Positions 1-9,899 of a stretch of DNA of 30,767 bases are shown in pieces. Position 1 is the first letter of the stretch, and every line of letters starts with the position of its first letter. The translations under genes were made by a program, and so were the position numbers. The stretch spans positions 1 through 30,767 of the forward strand of contig NW_014040138.1 of NCBI RefSeq assembly GCF_001186125.1, written 5' to 3'. The notes under the pieces are model-generated. The model worked only from the letters and a program-made list of their open reading frames with translations, searched no databases and had not been told where the DNA came from. This stretch comes from Sphaeroforma arctica JP610. Taxonomy: Eukaryota; Opisthokonta; Ichthyosporea; Ichthyophonida.

Positions 1-67
<67 letters not shown>
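1..67. repeat. (TG)n microsatellite
   Basis: An uninterrupted TG dinucleotide run begins at the window edge, so its true length is unknown. It ends in a short TATA stretch. It lies beyond the donor of the candidate L46 exon, so it probably sits in that gene's first intron. Confidence 0.97.
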
Positions 68-72
<5 letters not shown>

Positions 73-218
73 AACTAACTTTCTTGTGCGCGTGTCCGTG
101 TTCGTTCTTAGATATATATATAAATATAATTATGAGCGCTATTGTATCTGGTATATCATATACAATTTCCTATATCGTTTAGCCCACCACGCAACACCCC
201 GGGGCGTATTCCACTTAC

Positions 219-541
219 CGTCCCTCGGCGATGCGTTCTTTGTAGTCGTTAAACTCCAGTTCGAAAGGGTCTGGGTCTGGCGTGAGAATAGGGTATCTCT
301 CTATGATCACTCCGACTGATAATCTTCTTGGGGACACGGTTGAGATGTCAACGTTGGCTTTCTCATCTGACGCATCGGCACTTGAACTATGACGTACAGT
401 TGTACATCTGGCTAACTTTGTGTGCGTGTGTGTATTATGCAATTGGTATTGTTTCCAAGCTGTTAGTGTGTGTGCTTGTCGTGTACACGCTGATGTGTGG
501 GCTTGTCGCAGCAGTCGACCAGATACGTATGAGCTGAGCAT
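219..541 (-). CDS. Candidate mitochondrial ribosomal protein L46, first exon
   Basis: The open frame starts at an ATG at 541 and ends at a consensus donor (GTAAGT) just below 219, so the gene continues left past the window. The first ~55 residues begin MLSSYVSGRLLRQ and are rich in Arg, His, Ser and Thr with no acidic residues, as expected of a mitochondrial targeting peptide. The last ~35 residues (RRLSVGVIIERYP, then ILTPDPDPFELEFNDYKERI) resemble the N-terminal conserved segment of MRPL46/yeast Mrpl17, where a hydrophobic strand and a Pro-rich 'LTPxxxPFE' stretch precede a helix. MRPL46 is a structural protein of the large mitoribosomal subunit with a Nudix-like fold, and that fold would be encoded off-window. 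The assignment rests on motif memory over ~35 residues. An acceptor-like site near 387 allows a shorter version of the exon. The gene is head-to-head with the TXNDC15-like gene. Confidence 0.5.
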
Positions 542-1338
542 CGTGATCGAGGTTTGGGTGATATGAATATCGCCTGGTTCCCTACCCTTATATATTGGTA
601 AGAACACCTGTCTATTGAACAGATCAAGGTTGTTCTAGATATGTATGTGACCTTGACGCTCACTTTGTAGTTCCCTCGGTACCTCTCTCTCTAATATTAC
701 CGCCACCCCTTCTGGTGCGCTACTTATTCTAAAGTACCTATTTGAGCTGCTTTGTTTATCAATATATACCCCCAGCAGACTATTTACCACTAGCTCTCTA
801 GTAGCTTTATATACCCCGTGATTGCGCGTGGAATTTAATACACTACACACAACAAATGCAAACCCTCTACTGGGGTAGAGTGCATGAGATATTTGTAAAT
901 ACATACCGTAGTTGAGGCGGTAGCAGAGTTTGCAACAACAATAGAATAGTTTGCAACGCGTGTATTTTTATACATAAAAAAGCAAGAAGAATTGACGCGG
1001 CAAATTATCCGCGAAATTCAATGATACATTGCATAGAGAGAGCGTCTAATCAGTAATAGGCTATTAAAGAGGCTTTATTTATGTGCTTGAGCTTTAGATA
1101 TTTGATGTGATATTCCGCAACAAGTCAAGTTCGCCTATTAACATTGTCGTACAGATAGTTAACTAATAGATCATGTAGATACTTTCTCTGCATACTATTT
1201 AGCTTAGAAGAATACAAGACGTGAGGTGTTCTCGTGATCTCAGTATACTCCCCTCGTTCCTTATTCATTCACCTGAATTCAGCTTTTTGTTTCACATATT
1301 GAATAGCAATAGTGAACAGACTTTAGGAGAACCCCAAG
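542..1338. other. Intergenic region between divergent host genes
   Basis: This ~800-bp stretch separates the two outward-facing host genes and presumably holds both promoters. It is AT-rich, and no defined regulatory motif could be assigned. A 206-nt open stretch on the minus strand (664-869) is bounded by splice-like sites but matches no family I recognise. Confidence 0.4.
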
Positions 1339-1804
1339 ATGCGCATCAGTTCATTGTTGAGTTGTTTATCTACGGCTGTGGCAGCAAACATCATTTATCC
1401 CACGGCTCAGTGCGACACTATCGAATATGGGAGAAGTCGGCAGTGTCAGGTATGAGATGAATGAAGTGATTAGGAAAAATGTTATACCCCCTAAATGTAA
1501 GTCCCAAGTACTTCTCATTCCTGGTGGCACTTCACATGTGAATCCCGATTTATTTCGAATTGATATATGTTCCCGTTGTCTTATATGATTTACTTCACGT
1601 GTATGTGTGTTTGTGTGTGTATGTGTGTGTTTGTGTGTGTGTTTGTGTGTGCGCGCTCGCGTGTGTGTGTGTGTATGCGTGTACACGTGTGCGTACATGT
1701 AGTATATATATATGTGTGTGTGTCTGTGTCTGCTTCTGTGTCTGTGTCTGTGTCTGTGTCTATGTTTGCTTCTATGTAAGTGTCTGGGTCTGGGTCTGGG
1801 TCTG

Positions 1805-1854
<50 letters not shown>

Positions 1855-1891
1855 CTGTGTCTGTGTCTGTGTGCGTGTGTGTGTGTGTGTT

Positions 1892-1928
<37 letters not shown>

Positions 1929-2287
1929 AATGTATATATATATATATGGATATATATATTTATGTATGTATATATGTGTGTGGATATATATATATATATA
2001 TATAAATATATATATCCATATACACTAATATGCCTATAATATACATGTGTGCATTATAAATATGTATCCGTACAGATTTGACTTTTTATATATACTGAGA
2101 GATTTATCCGTGCGGTTTGGTACTAATTAAACATCTATTTCTAGATGCAGACAACTGTGCACACAAAATCTATACATAAAGCATGTGGACCAAATTCGTT
2201 TTTGCACGGTCATTGTGTGTACAACATCAAAATTACAATCTATGACACTATTTTGTGTGGAATTGGTTATGAAAATGACCTGTTGGG
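1339..2287 (+). CDS. Candidate 5' exons of the TXNDC15-like gene (signal peptide, EGF-like)
   Basis: A short ORF from an ATG at 1339 encodes [20 protein letters not shown], a plausible signal peptide, and ends at a donor (GTATGAG) after 1449. An acceptor (tttctag) before 2145 opens a phase-compatible exon up to a possible GT donor at 2288. That exon carries spaced cysteines and a 'CGIGYEN' stretch resembling the end of an EGF-like module. A secreted or ER-targeted N-terminus suits a TXNDC15-like protein, which is membrane-anchored with its thioredoxin domain outside the cytosol. A further possible exon starts after the acceptor at 2445, but I could not close its phase. The composite microsatellite 1600-2030 would lie in intron 1. 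Exon joins are predictions from splice signals only. Confidence 0.42.
1600..2030. repeat. Composite TG / TGTC / TA microsatellite
   Basis: Successive blocks of (TG)n, (TGTGTC)n, (GGGTCT)n and (AT)n with short spacers make up this tract. Apparent ORFs here encode only Cys-Val or Tyr-Ile dipeptide runs and are artefacts. It fits as intronic sequence of the TXNDC15-like gene. Confidence 0.95.
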
Positions 2288-2646
2288 GTAGATACTTAGA
2301 TACAGACGCCCTTTTTTTTTTTCGGTGAATTTTTATGTTGTATCTGATAAGTTTATCAGTAGTATTTTCTCCTTGGTTGGGGACCCGTCATTAGTTTCCA
2401 TTTTCTGGAGAATGGGGCACGGGCTAACTCTATTCATCTGCATAGTGTGCAGAATTTCGAATGTGCCCGATCACAAACGACTGATATGTTTAAATTTTAG
2501 CTGCGAGTACTACTGGAGTACATAATGTCTACAATTGCGGACTGTGTTGCTGCACAATTCAATGATCTGCTTCATCCATATCATATGTATTGTCCGTGTT
2601 TTATATGTACCTAATATATGATACTGTGTCTCATCTCATGTTGTAG

Positions 2647-3599
2647 TCGTTTGCTATCATCTTTTTGCTGTTGACATGCATGAGAGCACTTACTTTCAAA
2701 TACACTTCACAAAGTGATGTTCTCAGGTTACACAATATAAATCTGTGCACACCCGTCGGCGTATGGAGAGCATGCGTTGTAGAAAAACAAGACCTCTAAT
2801 CCAATCATGTCTACGCATTATCACAGGCGTCAGATATGCCCATATACAACTCAACCGCAGTCTGGCACCTCGACACACCAAAACTAGCCGATCAGCTCAC
2901 CAATGCATCTGCGGGACACTTCTCCACACCTTACACGGCTGTTTATGTACACACTGAGTGGTGCCCGTATAGTATACGCAGCTTCCCTGTGATTAAGGAC
3001 CTGTCACGGGTTTTCCCACATATCCCAGTAGTGGCGATTGACGTGATGGAAGAGAATGCTAGGCGATGGGTTACCGTCGTGGGCGTACCCGCAATCCTTA
3101 TCTACGATGGTATGTGTTTGAGTCGTTCGTTTCTTTACTTGGGATCGTTTATACGTTACGCAATTATACGCTTGTGTGTGTTTTATCAGTATCAACCGTG
3201 TATGCTTATCGTAGCGGACGTTGTTACACTCAATGCCTCATCAGGGGAATCTTCTCGTGCTATGGAGTATTAATCAAGTGCATCCTATGGTTTCACGTGT
3301 ACGTATACAACCCTCAGGAATATTGACCTCGCTTTCTTCACATCGGTTCCACAGGCATTGAACTCAAAGCAAAATACTCTGGAACGCGTTCTCTACAAAG
3401 TCTGACAAAATTTGTACAGAAAAAGGTACATCACACACCACAAAATATCACCGAAACGCCCACGATACCTCCGCCAATGTACACACACAAACCGTCGCTC
3501 GAGGGCGTGGATCAGGGAGTGGGATGGGCTCTGTTTGTGATTGTAGCGATACTCGTTCTGCGATGGGTGGGTGATACACCCGAGACCACTATTGAGTGA
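2647..3599 (+). CDS. TXNDC15-like transmembrane thioredoxin-domain protein (3' exons)
   Basis: Three exons are predicted. 2647-2778 is tentative. 2827-3109 encodes the thioredoxin fold. 3355-3599 begins after the acceptor 'ttccacag', joins in phase with the donor at 3110, and ends at TGA 3597-3599. The active-site region reads HTEWCPYSIRSFP: a single Cys followed two residues later by Ser. This is the non-classical WCxxS arrangement of TXNDC15 rather than WCxxC, so disulfide reductase activity is doubtful. 'VVGVPAILIYDG' is the cis-Pro strand. The last exon continues GIELKAKYSGTRSLQSLTKF, then a Pro/Thr linker and one membrane segment (GWALFVIVAILVLRWVG) near a short acidic tail, the same architecture as animal TXNDC15, a ciliary transition-zone protein. 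The proposed 48-nt intron 2779-2826 is very short but has a branch-point-like ctctaat. The thioredoxin and tail exons are well supported; the 5' structure is not. Confidence 0.75.
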
Positions 3600-3846
3600 T
3601 CGCAATCGCACATTCTGATACATATGCTCGGCGAACGTAAACGTTCCTGTCGAGGACTAATTAGGAGTATGCGTGCTTACATATGGTCGCATGACGTTAC
3701 CTGGATTCGAACGTCTCTATTAAGATGCAGTGGCGAATATTCCGCCACAGTCGGGTCCCAGTGCAGGAGAACTTACTCTGTTTGATGTAGATATAGTGGT
3801 GACCTACCCATAAGGCTCGAATGAGTAGGAGGCAACTTTGTAAAAA
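3600..3846. other. Intergenic, 3' flank of TXNDC15-like gene
   Basis: No gene is seen. A stretch near 3700 resembles a tRNA T-loop but lacks paired arms. Confidence 0.4.
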
Positions 3847-4281
3847 TCAAACAGCGCGTGCTCCTCTATCTATTCCGTGATGGGTGCCGTTGTTCTTCAC
3901 ATCGACAGCGAAGAGGTTTGTCGGTAACGCAGAGATCATAGACGCCTTAGGTTCTTTGAGAAAGTCATTTGGGTACACCTCGTGAGCCTTGACAGTTATT
4001 CCGTCCATGTGACATAGTATTGCGTGCAATTTAAAATTGAGAGCGCCCAGGGTTACGTTACGATACCTTTGAAATACCGGTTGTCGACAGTACAGGCAGT
4101 ACAGGCTGAGATATTTATGCGCTGACCAGTACGCTCGATGTGTGTGCCGGCTTAAAGATAGCAACGCTCTTGAATCCGGCAAAATCATTTCCCACAGCGT
4201 TCGTCGGTACACGAAATTGTACTCTTCATTAAGGATTGTAGGCATTACTGAAGGGTTAGATGTATCTACATAAAGGTGCAT
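3847..4281 (-). CDS. Hypothetical ORF, 144 aa
   Basis: An open frame from an ATG at 4281 faces the end of the TXNDC15-like gene. Composition is balanced, with several Cys and His (YCLYCRQP near residue 65), and there is no signal peptide or membrane segment. No family is recognised. It is long for chance in AT-rich DNA, but there is no independent support. It may be an exon of a spliced gene or a decayed element. Confidence 0.3.
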   Translation of the reverse strand: MHLYVDTSNPSVMPTILNEEYNFVYRRTLWEMILPDSRALLSLSRHTHRAYWSAHKYLSLYCLYCRQPVFQRYRNVTLGALNFKLHAILCHMDGITVKAHEVYPNDFLKEPKASMISALPTNLFAVDVKNNGTHHGIDRGARAV

Positions 4282-4299
4282 CCGGACCTTAAACCCCTA

Positions 4300-4495
4300 A
4301 ACGCTGATCAATTGCTGCCCTTATAATTCTTTCCCTGATATTTTTTTTCCGCGGACTTCAAAAAAAAGAAAAACATCCATATCTATTCATTTTTATGGTC
4401 CGACCCTGATAAATTGCTGCCCTTATTTCCTTTGCTTGCGGGTTCTTTCCTAAGGACTTCGAAAGACCTGAATAACATCCGATATCTATTTGTAT
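4300..4495 (+). repeat. Diverged tandem duplication, ~100-bp unit
   Basis: Two adjacent copies share ctgatMaattgctgccctta at their start, 'ggacttc' in the middle and 'atatctattyrt' at the end. They differ by substitutions and small indels, so the duplication is old. Confidence 0.7.
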
Positions 4496-4499
4496 GCCA

Positions 4500-5238
4500 G
4501 GCATTTTTCGCATATGATCGCCAACAGCACAATAATACTACTCATATTCCTAATACTTGAAATTGGGAAGCGGATATCCTACTTAAATGAGGAATACCGG
4601 TCTAGAATTTTAGTGGCTGTAGAAATGTTCTACTCTCAAACCAAACACTGAGCTGTTGGTCTGAAAGGGTCTGACTCCTCAAGACATCCCCCTTCTATTC
4701 CTTCATATTAAACCCATATTTTGAACCATCGCTCAATTTTGGCTTAAATTACATGTGTAAGGGCTAGCAATAACATTTTTAACGAAAGTCAAATACAACC
4801 GCGAATATTTCACCAATGCAACTTATTATATTTTATATATTGGTGTAAATAAAGAGCGACAGTTCGACACCCGTCATGTGTCAAAGTTCAGCGCATATTA
4901 TATATACGTAAAACAAGTTATCAATGCATTATATGTGCAGATGGTATCTCACCAAGGCTGCATAGATGACTGCTGCACTAGTATTTTTACCCATACCTGT
5001 GAACAAATATGGTGTTCGACAGATTAAGGAATAATGTATAGAAAATCATGAGTCGGGTAGTGGTACGAACGATTAAGCCGAGGAAGCATTAGATTCGTCA
5101 ACGATAAGTGATGTACCGCTTGCAATCACATCCGAACAGATAAACCAGAACTTGTGCGTGTATGGCACCACATTCTGAAAGAAGTCTTACATTTGATAAA
5201 TCCGCTCCTAGTTCAAAAAATCATGAGTACTACTGTGA
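4500..5238. other. AT-rich region without recognisable gene
   Basis: No ORF of note, RNA gene or clear repeat was found. Short open patches near 5090-5180 have coding-like composition and may be the edge of the remnant that follows. Confidence 0.4.
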
Positions 5239-5977
5239 ATTCTGGACATTGTTCAGAGATGTCTTTTCATTGATCACACTGAAGACCGTATATTAATAAA
5301 CAGAGTAGTAGAGGAACGTGGCCATCATTATAATTATTACGATAGGATAACACACAAACGACAATTCATTAGTATGAGAGTGCGACGGATAATTCCATGT
5401 CCTAGATTGCTGTAGAACCGCGTAACTAAGGTGTTTGAAGCAATGAGAAACAAAATGAGCTCACGTTCTGGCTCAAAGCTGTTTAATGTTAAAACTCGCG
5501 AGCAAGATCAAACTTGACCATATCAGGGACAGTTATGAATCTGATTCACCTAATATTAGACTCTATTGTAGTGGCACAAAGGACAGTGACGAATTGCGCT
5601 TATGAAACTGTTATCATGCACCTAACAAAGTTGATCAATTTAGTAGTACATGAAACAATATCTGGAAATTCGGACACCTATCACTAGTAGTACACTCGTT
5701 AGTAATGATATGGTATACATGCGTCGTATGCCCGATTAAAAACAAGATATAAAGTACAATGGTACCCTACGACACACAATTTGTAGATAAGAGTGTCATG
5801 AATTTAGATCTGACTAGTGAGAGCGTAATGGGATGTTTGTATCCACGACCCGATGACTTTGTAGCGACGAAAAAGTGTTTTGGTATTGTACCAATACGGC
5901 TTCTATTTGAAGAAAGCCTGCTATCCCCACTAGAAGAGTCATTACAAAATATTCCTGGACCAAAGATATACGAATAG
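5239..5977 (+). pseudogene. Coding-like remnants of unknown family
   Basis: A series of short open stretches in different frames has amino-acid composition typical of protein rather than AT-rich noise. One includes RVVEERGHHYNYYDRITHKR. The longest is a 72-aa ORF from the ATG at 5759 containing CLYPRPDDFVATKKCFGIVP. No domain is recognised. This reads as an old multiply broken gene, possibly from a mobile or virus-derived element, but the family is unknown and the separate patches may not belong together. Confidence 0.35.
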
Positions 5978-6362
5978 GAGTACACTGACAAAGCGCAGGA
6001 ACTTTCTTTCATGCCTATGTTGCGACATACCACTCCCAGTGGGTTCGCGATTCAAGGAGAGCTTGATTCACTTCAAGTAGACCTTCTGTGCTTGTGCCGT
6101 ATTAGCCGAGATTGTCATGCGCTCAAATGTTTGTTTCGTTGTCATCACGTAACAATATTTGTGTAGATGCTTCACGTCGCTGTGTAAATTAACGCTCTGT
6201 ATGTTTAATTACATTTATACCAACCATCACAGCCAACACGATAAGCGCTTTTTCACGCATCTGAACAGCCTTGTCAACCACAACTGTAGCCTCGGCCACA
6301 AAAGCCTCCGACACTTATTCGCAGGCCTATGAATAGCAGAATTTCAACAAAGAATCAATACA
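5978..6362. other. No gene seen
   Basis: AT-rich sequence between the coding remnant and the next LTR-like repeat. I see no supported feature. Confidence 0.4.
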
Positions 6363-6860
6363 TGTTAATAGAGTGTAATGTGGATGACTATAAGTAAAGT
6401 ACAAATGCATCTAAAGTATGGCGCGTTCGAATGAATTTATCTATGATCTCACCCTCAGTTATATACTGATGGTGCTTGTACTAGTGTTCAACAACTTGGG
6501 TTGGCCACGGTAAAAACTTATAAGATCAGTATGAGAAACCTTATGCAGATCACTTTAGTACTCTGATAAATTTCTAGAAATATATATATATCACATTCTC
6601 TGTTACGTACTCTCAGTCTCGGACCTCGGCTCTCGGCTAGCCGATGGCCCGTGTCCTATAAATACTTTATAGAATAATCTGAGAAGAAGTCATAAATAAC
6701 TCTTACGTTCTCTCGGGCTGACCCACCTATACATATATTAATTGGAAAACAAGTCCCAAGTTACTTTCGGGCTGATGGCGTAAAACGTTCTCAACGTATT
6801 TAGAAATACTTACACTCCTGTAGTCTCTTAATACAAATCACTCTTACCAACAAACACTTA
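6363..6860 (+). repeat. Solo LTR-like repeat, family C (plus copy)
   Basis: Starts TGTTAATAGAGTG and contains a TATA-like tcctataaata near 6655. Its first ~200 bp align, with moderate divergence, to the reverse complement of 15,120-15,321; the shared blocks include tactagtgttcaacaacttg and agtatgagaaaccttatgca. The two copies differ at many sites, so neither insertion is recent. The right boundary is approximate. A 66-aa ORF (6860-7060) just after it has no recognisable domain. Confidence 0.65.
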
Positions 6861-7307
6861 TGCACACACAACCCAACGGCAACAAGGCAATTTCATACAT
6901 CAACCCGCACATTCTTGTTAGGCTATCATCTTCCATGCGAATTAACAGTAAGAACCTCAATTGCCCCAGCTTCGAATCGAACAGCAAAATCCATCACAAC
7001 AGCTTAGCTGTACGACAAGTGGCGAAAAAATGGAGGAAGGAAAGCAGATTCAACGACTAAGTTGTGATGGATTTTATGCAGATATACGTAAACATAAACA
7101 ATAATAAATTTTCTTCGTTTTTCAATGAATTGCAATTTTAATTACGATAAGAACTATCATCAAATCTAGACACCTGCTGTGTCAGCCGTACATACGTGAG
7201 TGTTGTAAAATTGCAACCGATTCGGATCAGGGACTGATTGTCACATGCGTCGTAGATTTTACTTTTATCCTTAGTAATTTTCTGCACTCATACTATTTTT
7301 GTGCGTG
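6861..7307. other. No recognisable gene
   Basis: It contains a 66-aa Asn/Ser-rich ORF at 6860-7060 that I cannot assign. It could be internal sequence of the neighbouring LTR element. Confidence 0.35.
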
Positions 7308-7825
7308 TGTAGAAAAACGGCCTTCGGTCAGTCTATAATATCAAGATCAAATGAGATATTAAGGTTTCTCCAATAAATCCAAAGTGTTCTAAATTCACTT
7401 TGATGGCTTATATAGCCTTAGTGGTTGGTATGACTCATATACTTGGCTCTGTTTAAAACAATAGTTGATGTAGGAAATGACATACTAAATTATATAACTT
7501 CTGAGCTATATACTACTTATCGTTTTGGTCCTCCTGCCAAATTCCAAAATCCAATATAGTGTTTTTCTTAGATATTTTTTATAAATTTTCTTCAGAAGGA
7601 CCTTTACTCATATTTGCTAATGTAATAACTTGGTTTGCATGCTTTCACCGATCTACGATGAGTCCATGTGAGCTATGCACCTTAAGTACTTCTACGGAAA
7701 AAATATCAATTAAGATTGTACAGGTACATTCTGTGTGATCATGAAGTTTTAAGACTCTTGCCAAGCAGCAACCGCGACCATTTTTGTACAATGTTTCACT
7801 GCTCATTCCTAATAAACTTAATTAG
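7308..7825 (+). repeat. Solo LTR-like repeat, family B (plus copy)
   Basis: Begins TGTAGAAAAACGG and aligns over its whole length with the reverse complement of 17,200-17,753. Conserved blocks include aatatcaagatcaaatgaga, aaagtgttctaaattcactt, 'ttttcttcagaagga' and 'actgctcattccta'. No retroelement internal region adjoins it, so it is probably a solo LTR. The right edge is approximate. Confidence 0.75.
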
Positions 7826-8754
7826 TCGTATTATTATTCTAATATAGTAATACTAATACTATTATCTCTGACGCTTATACGTGTGTAAACCCTATATCCT
7901 AAATTTCGACTCGGAGTGCTGTCAGTCTCATTGTTATACAATCATTTTGCACCTTGTCGTATCATACTTGTCGTCGTCGACAGGAATACCCTCCTCATTG
8001 TCAGGTAGTATTATATTCCTTAATGTCGTGGCCATTCCTTAATAGTAGAGCATTTCAGGTACATAAACAGTCATCGATACATAAAGTTGAAAGCCCCTTA
8101 TTTCTACAGAGCAAGTAATATGTTTTCCGCAGGTACGAATTGGTCTTCTCTATGTACTTCATTTCCTTAACGAATGTATTCATCTACCGACATGTTTAAA
8201 CCATAAATCCAAACCTCGACGAAAACTACTTTATTCGTGTCTTATTTTGCCCCTTGATATCAAACTGTAGAAATGTGATTAAAACGGTGGTTTAGTACTG
8301 CTACCTAAAGGCAAGTGTAGACGAATAATTAAAAGGACTGTATCAAATCTGAGTACTTAAATTAGCGCATGCGATATTGTTTGATTCACCAAATTGACTT
8401 GGGGGGTACTTAGTATTGGAAGGTCACATAGTTTATATCGAGTGGAGATGACTTTGTATACATATATCGGGCATACATATAGCGGTGGCAATAAACGAAC
8501 CGGCAGACCACTAGTGTGTATTTAGGTACTGATCTGGAAGTGACTGATCGTTATCGCAAAGCAATGGCGCTGCACGCTTCTCCAAAAACCCATCGTTGAT
8601 GGTAGCCGTTCAAACTACCCACTATATTGTGTACAGCTGCCTTTCTCACACATCTCGCAATGATATTTATATTAGCCTTTTTTAACTGCTATACTAGAGA
8701 TATTTTTGTATAGAATTTGTGATATAATCCTGCTCAAGGCTATTTGACAGTAAT
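7826..8754. other. AT-rich region, no gene seen
   Basis: Neither strand shows an ORF or repeat that can be supported. Confidence 0.4.
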
Positions 8755-8756
8755 TC

Positions 8757-8895
8757 ATAGTGAGCCATAGTATCTACTGTAGTGGATCAGGTAAATATGT
8801 ATCTGAACCAGCCAACCTACCAACCAACCTAGTATTAGGTTGGTTGGTTCAGTTATTTGCCTAATCCACAATACTACGAATGTACTATGGCTCTT
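8757..8895. repeat. Large imperfect palindrome (foldback/MITE-like)
   Basis: The arm 'gagccatagtat...ctgaacca' on the left is matched by its reverse complement ending 'actatggctc' on the right. The centre is a perfect 12-bp stem (ccaaccaaccta / taggttggttgg) around a 4-nt loop. The arms are ~60 bp, ~80% matched, with a small insertion in the left arm. This is the structure of a foldback element or a short hairpin MITE. No target duplication was identified. Confidence 0.8.
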
Positions 8896-9049
8896 GACTA
8901 TAAGGGTGCGCTTTGAGATGTGATTTTCTTGAATATCAAAAGCGCGGTTGACTGTTTGCTTGTTTTCGTTCATGAAGTATATGTCTACCACTACTGGCAA
9001 ACATCATCCTCAGTATTGTTCGACACCACTGAAATGTGAGCAAATATTA

Positions 9050-9370
9050 TTGAGTGTGCAATTGCTCAAGGTATGTTGTACAATAATAATGACATGCAGC
9101 AATTACTACTGCAGTATATTCGTGTGATGGTCGTTTTTGTAATATTGCGTTGTGTGCGAGATGCATCAATTATGACTAGTTTCAATTACTATTGCTCTAA
9201 ATTCGTGTGATGACTGTGTGTGCGTTGTCATAATTATGCCAAATATAAATTACTGTTGCTAAAATGTTGAGTGATGGCTGTGTGTATGTGATGCAACAAA
9301 TGACTAGTGGCAATTACTGTTGCTGTCTAGTTCTCTTGACTGTGTGTGTGATGCAAGTACTACGACCTGT
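9050..9370 (+). repeat. Degenerate minisatellite, ~80-bp unit
   Basis: About four diverged units share 'caattactrytgct', a 'gtgtgatg.ctgtgtgtg' segment and 'gatgca..aattatgactagt'. Confidence 0.7.
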
Positions 9371-9399
9371 GTTGCTATATATGAATGCGTTGGCGTGTA

Positions 9400-9880
9400 C
9401 CTGTCATGTAATGTTGTATATAGTGGAAATCATGTGTGTATGACCTGTAGGGCTACATGTCATAGAATTTACGTGTGCGTATGACACAAAGTGGTATATA
9501 TAATAGAATTCACGTGCATGTATGGCACACAGTGGTATATATAGTATGTGGCGTGTGCCAATGACCTGTAGGGCTATCTATACTGAAGCTCACGTGTATG
9601 CATTGCATATAGTGGTATATATAACAGAATTCAAGTGTGTATAGCATGAAGAACTATGTATAGTATATTGAAATTCAGTGTGTGTACGGCTATAATGGTA
9701 TATATAATGCATTTTACGTGTGAGTATGACATAAAGTGGTATATAAAATAGAATTTACGTTTGTATCACTGGTAGGGCTATATAAAATAAAATTCACGTG
9801 TGTATGACCTACAGAGGTTTATATATAGAACTTGGAATATTTTCATGATCTTTAGGTTTTATATATTAGAGTTGGCGTGT
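9400..9880 (+). repeat. Degenerate minisatellite, ~60-bp unit
   Basis: About eight diverged units alternate 'gtggtatatataatagaattcacg' fragments with 'tgtgtatgacctgtagggctat' fragments. The region has no coding potential. It abuts the previous array, suggesting successive local expansions. Confidence 0.75.
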
Positions 9881-9899
9881 GTCGTTGTCTGGTAGTTGT

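Noticed and set aside
664-869. Minus-strand open stretch bounded by acceptor-like and donor-like sites
   Set aside because: The L46-like exon at 219-541 already has a start codon and targeting peptide, so this is not needed as an upstream exon, and it matches no family. Kept only as a remark.
1366-2039. ORFs of His-Thr or Cys-Val runs
   Set aside because: Translations of TG/CA microsatellites.
3690-3765. tRNA-like T-loop ('ggattcgaac') on the minus strand
   Set aside because: The flanking bases do not pair into T, anticodon or acceptor stems.
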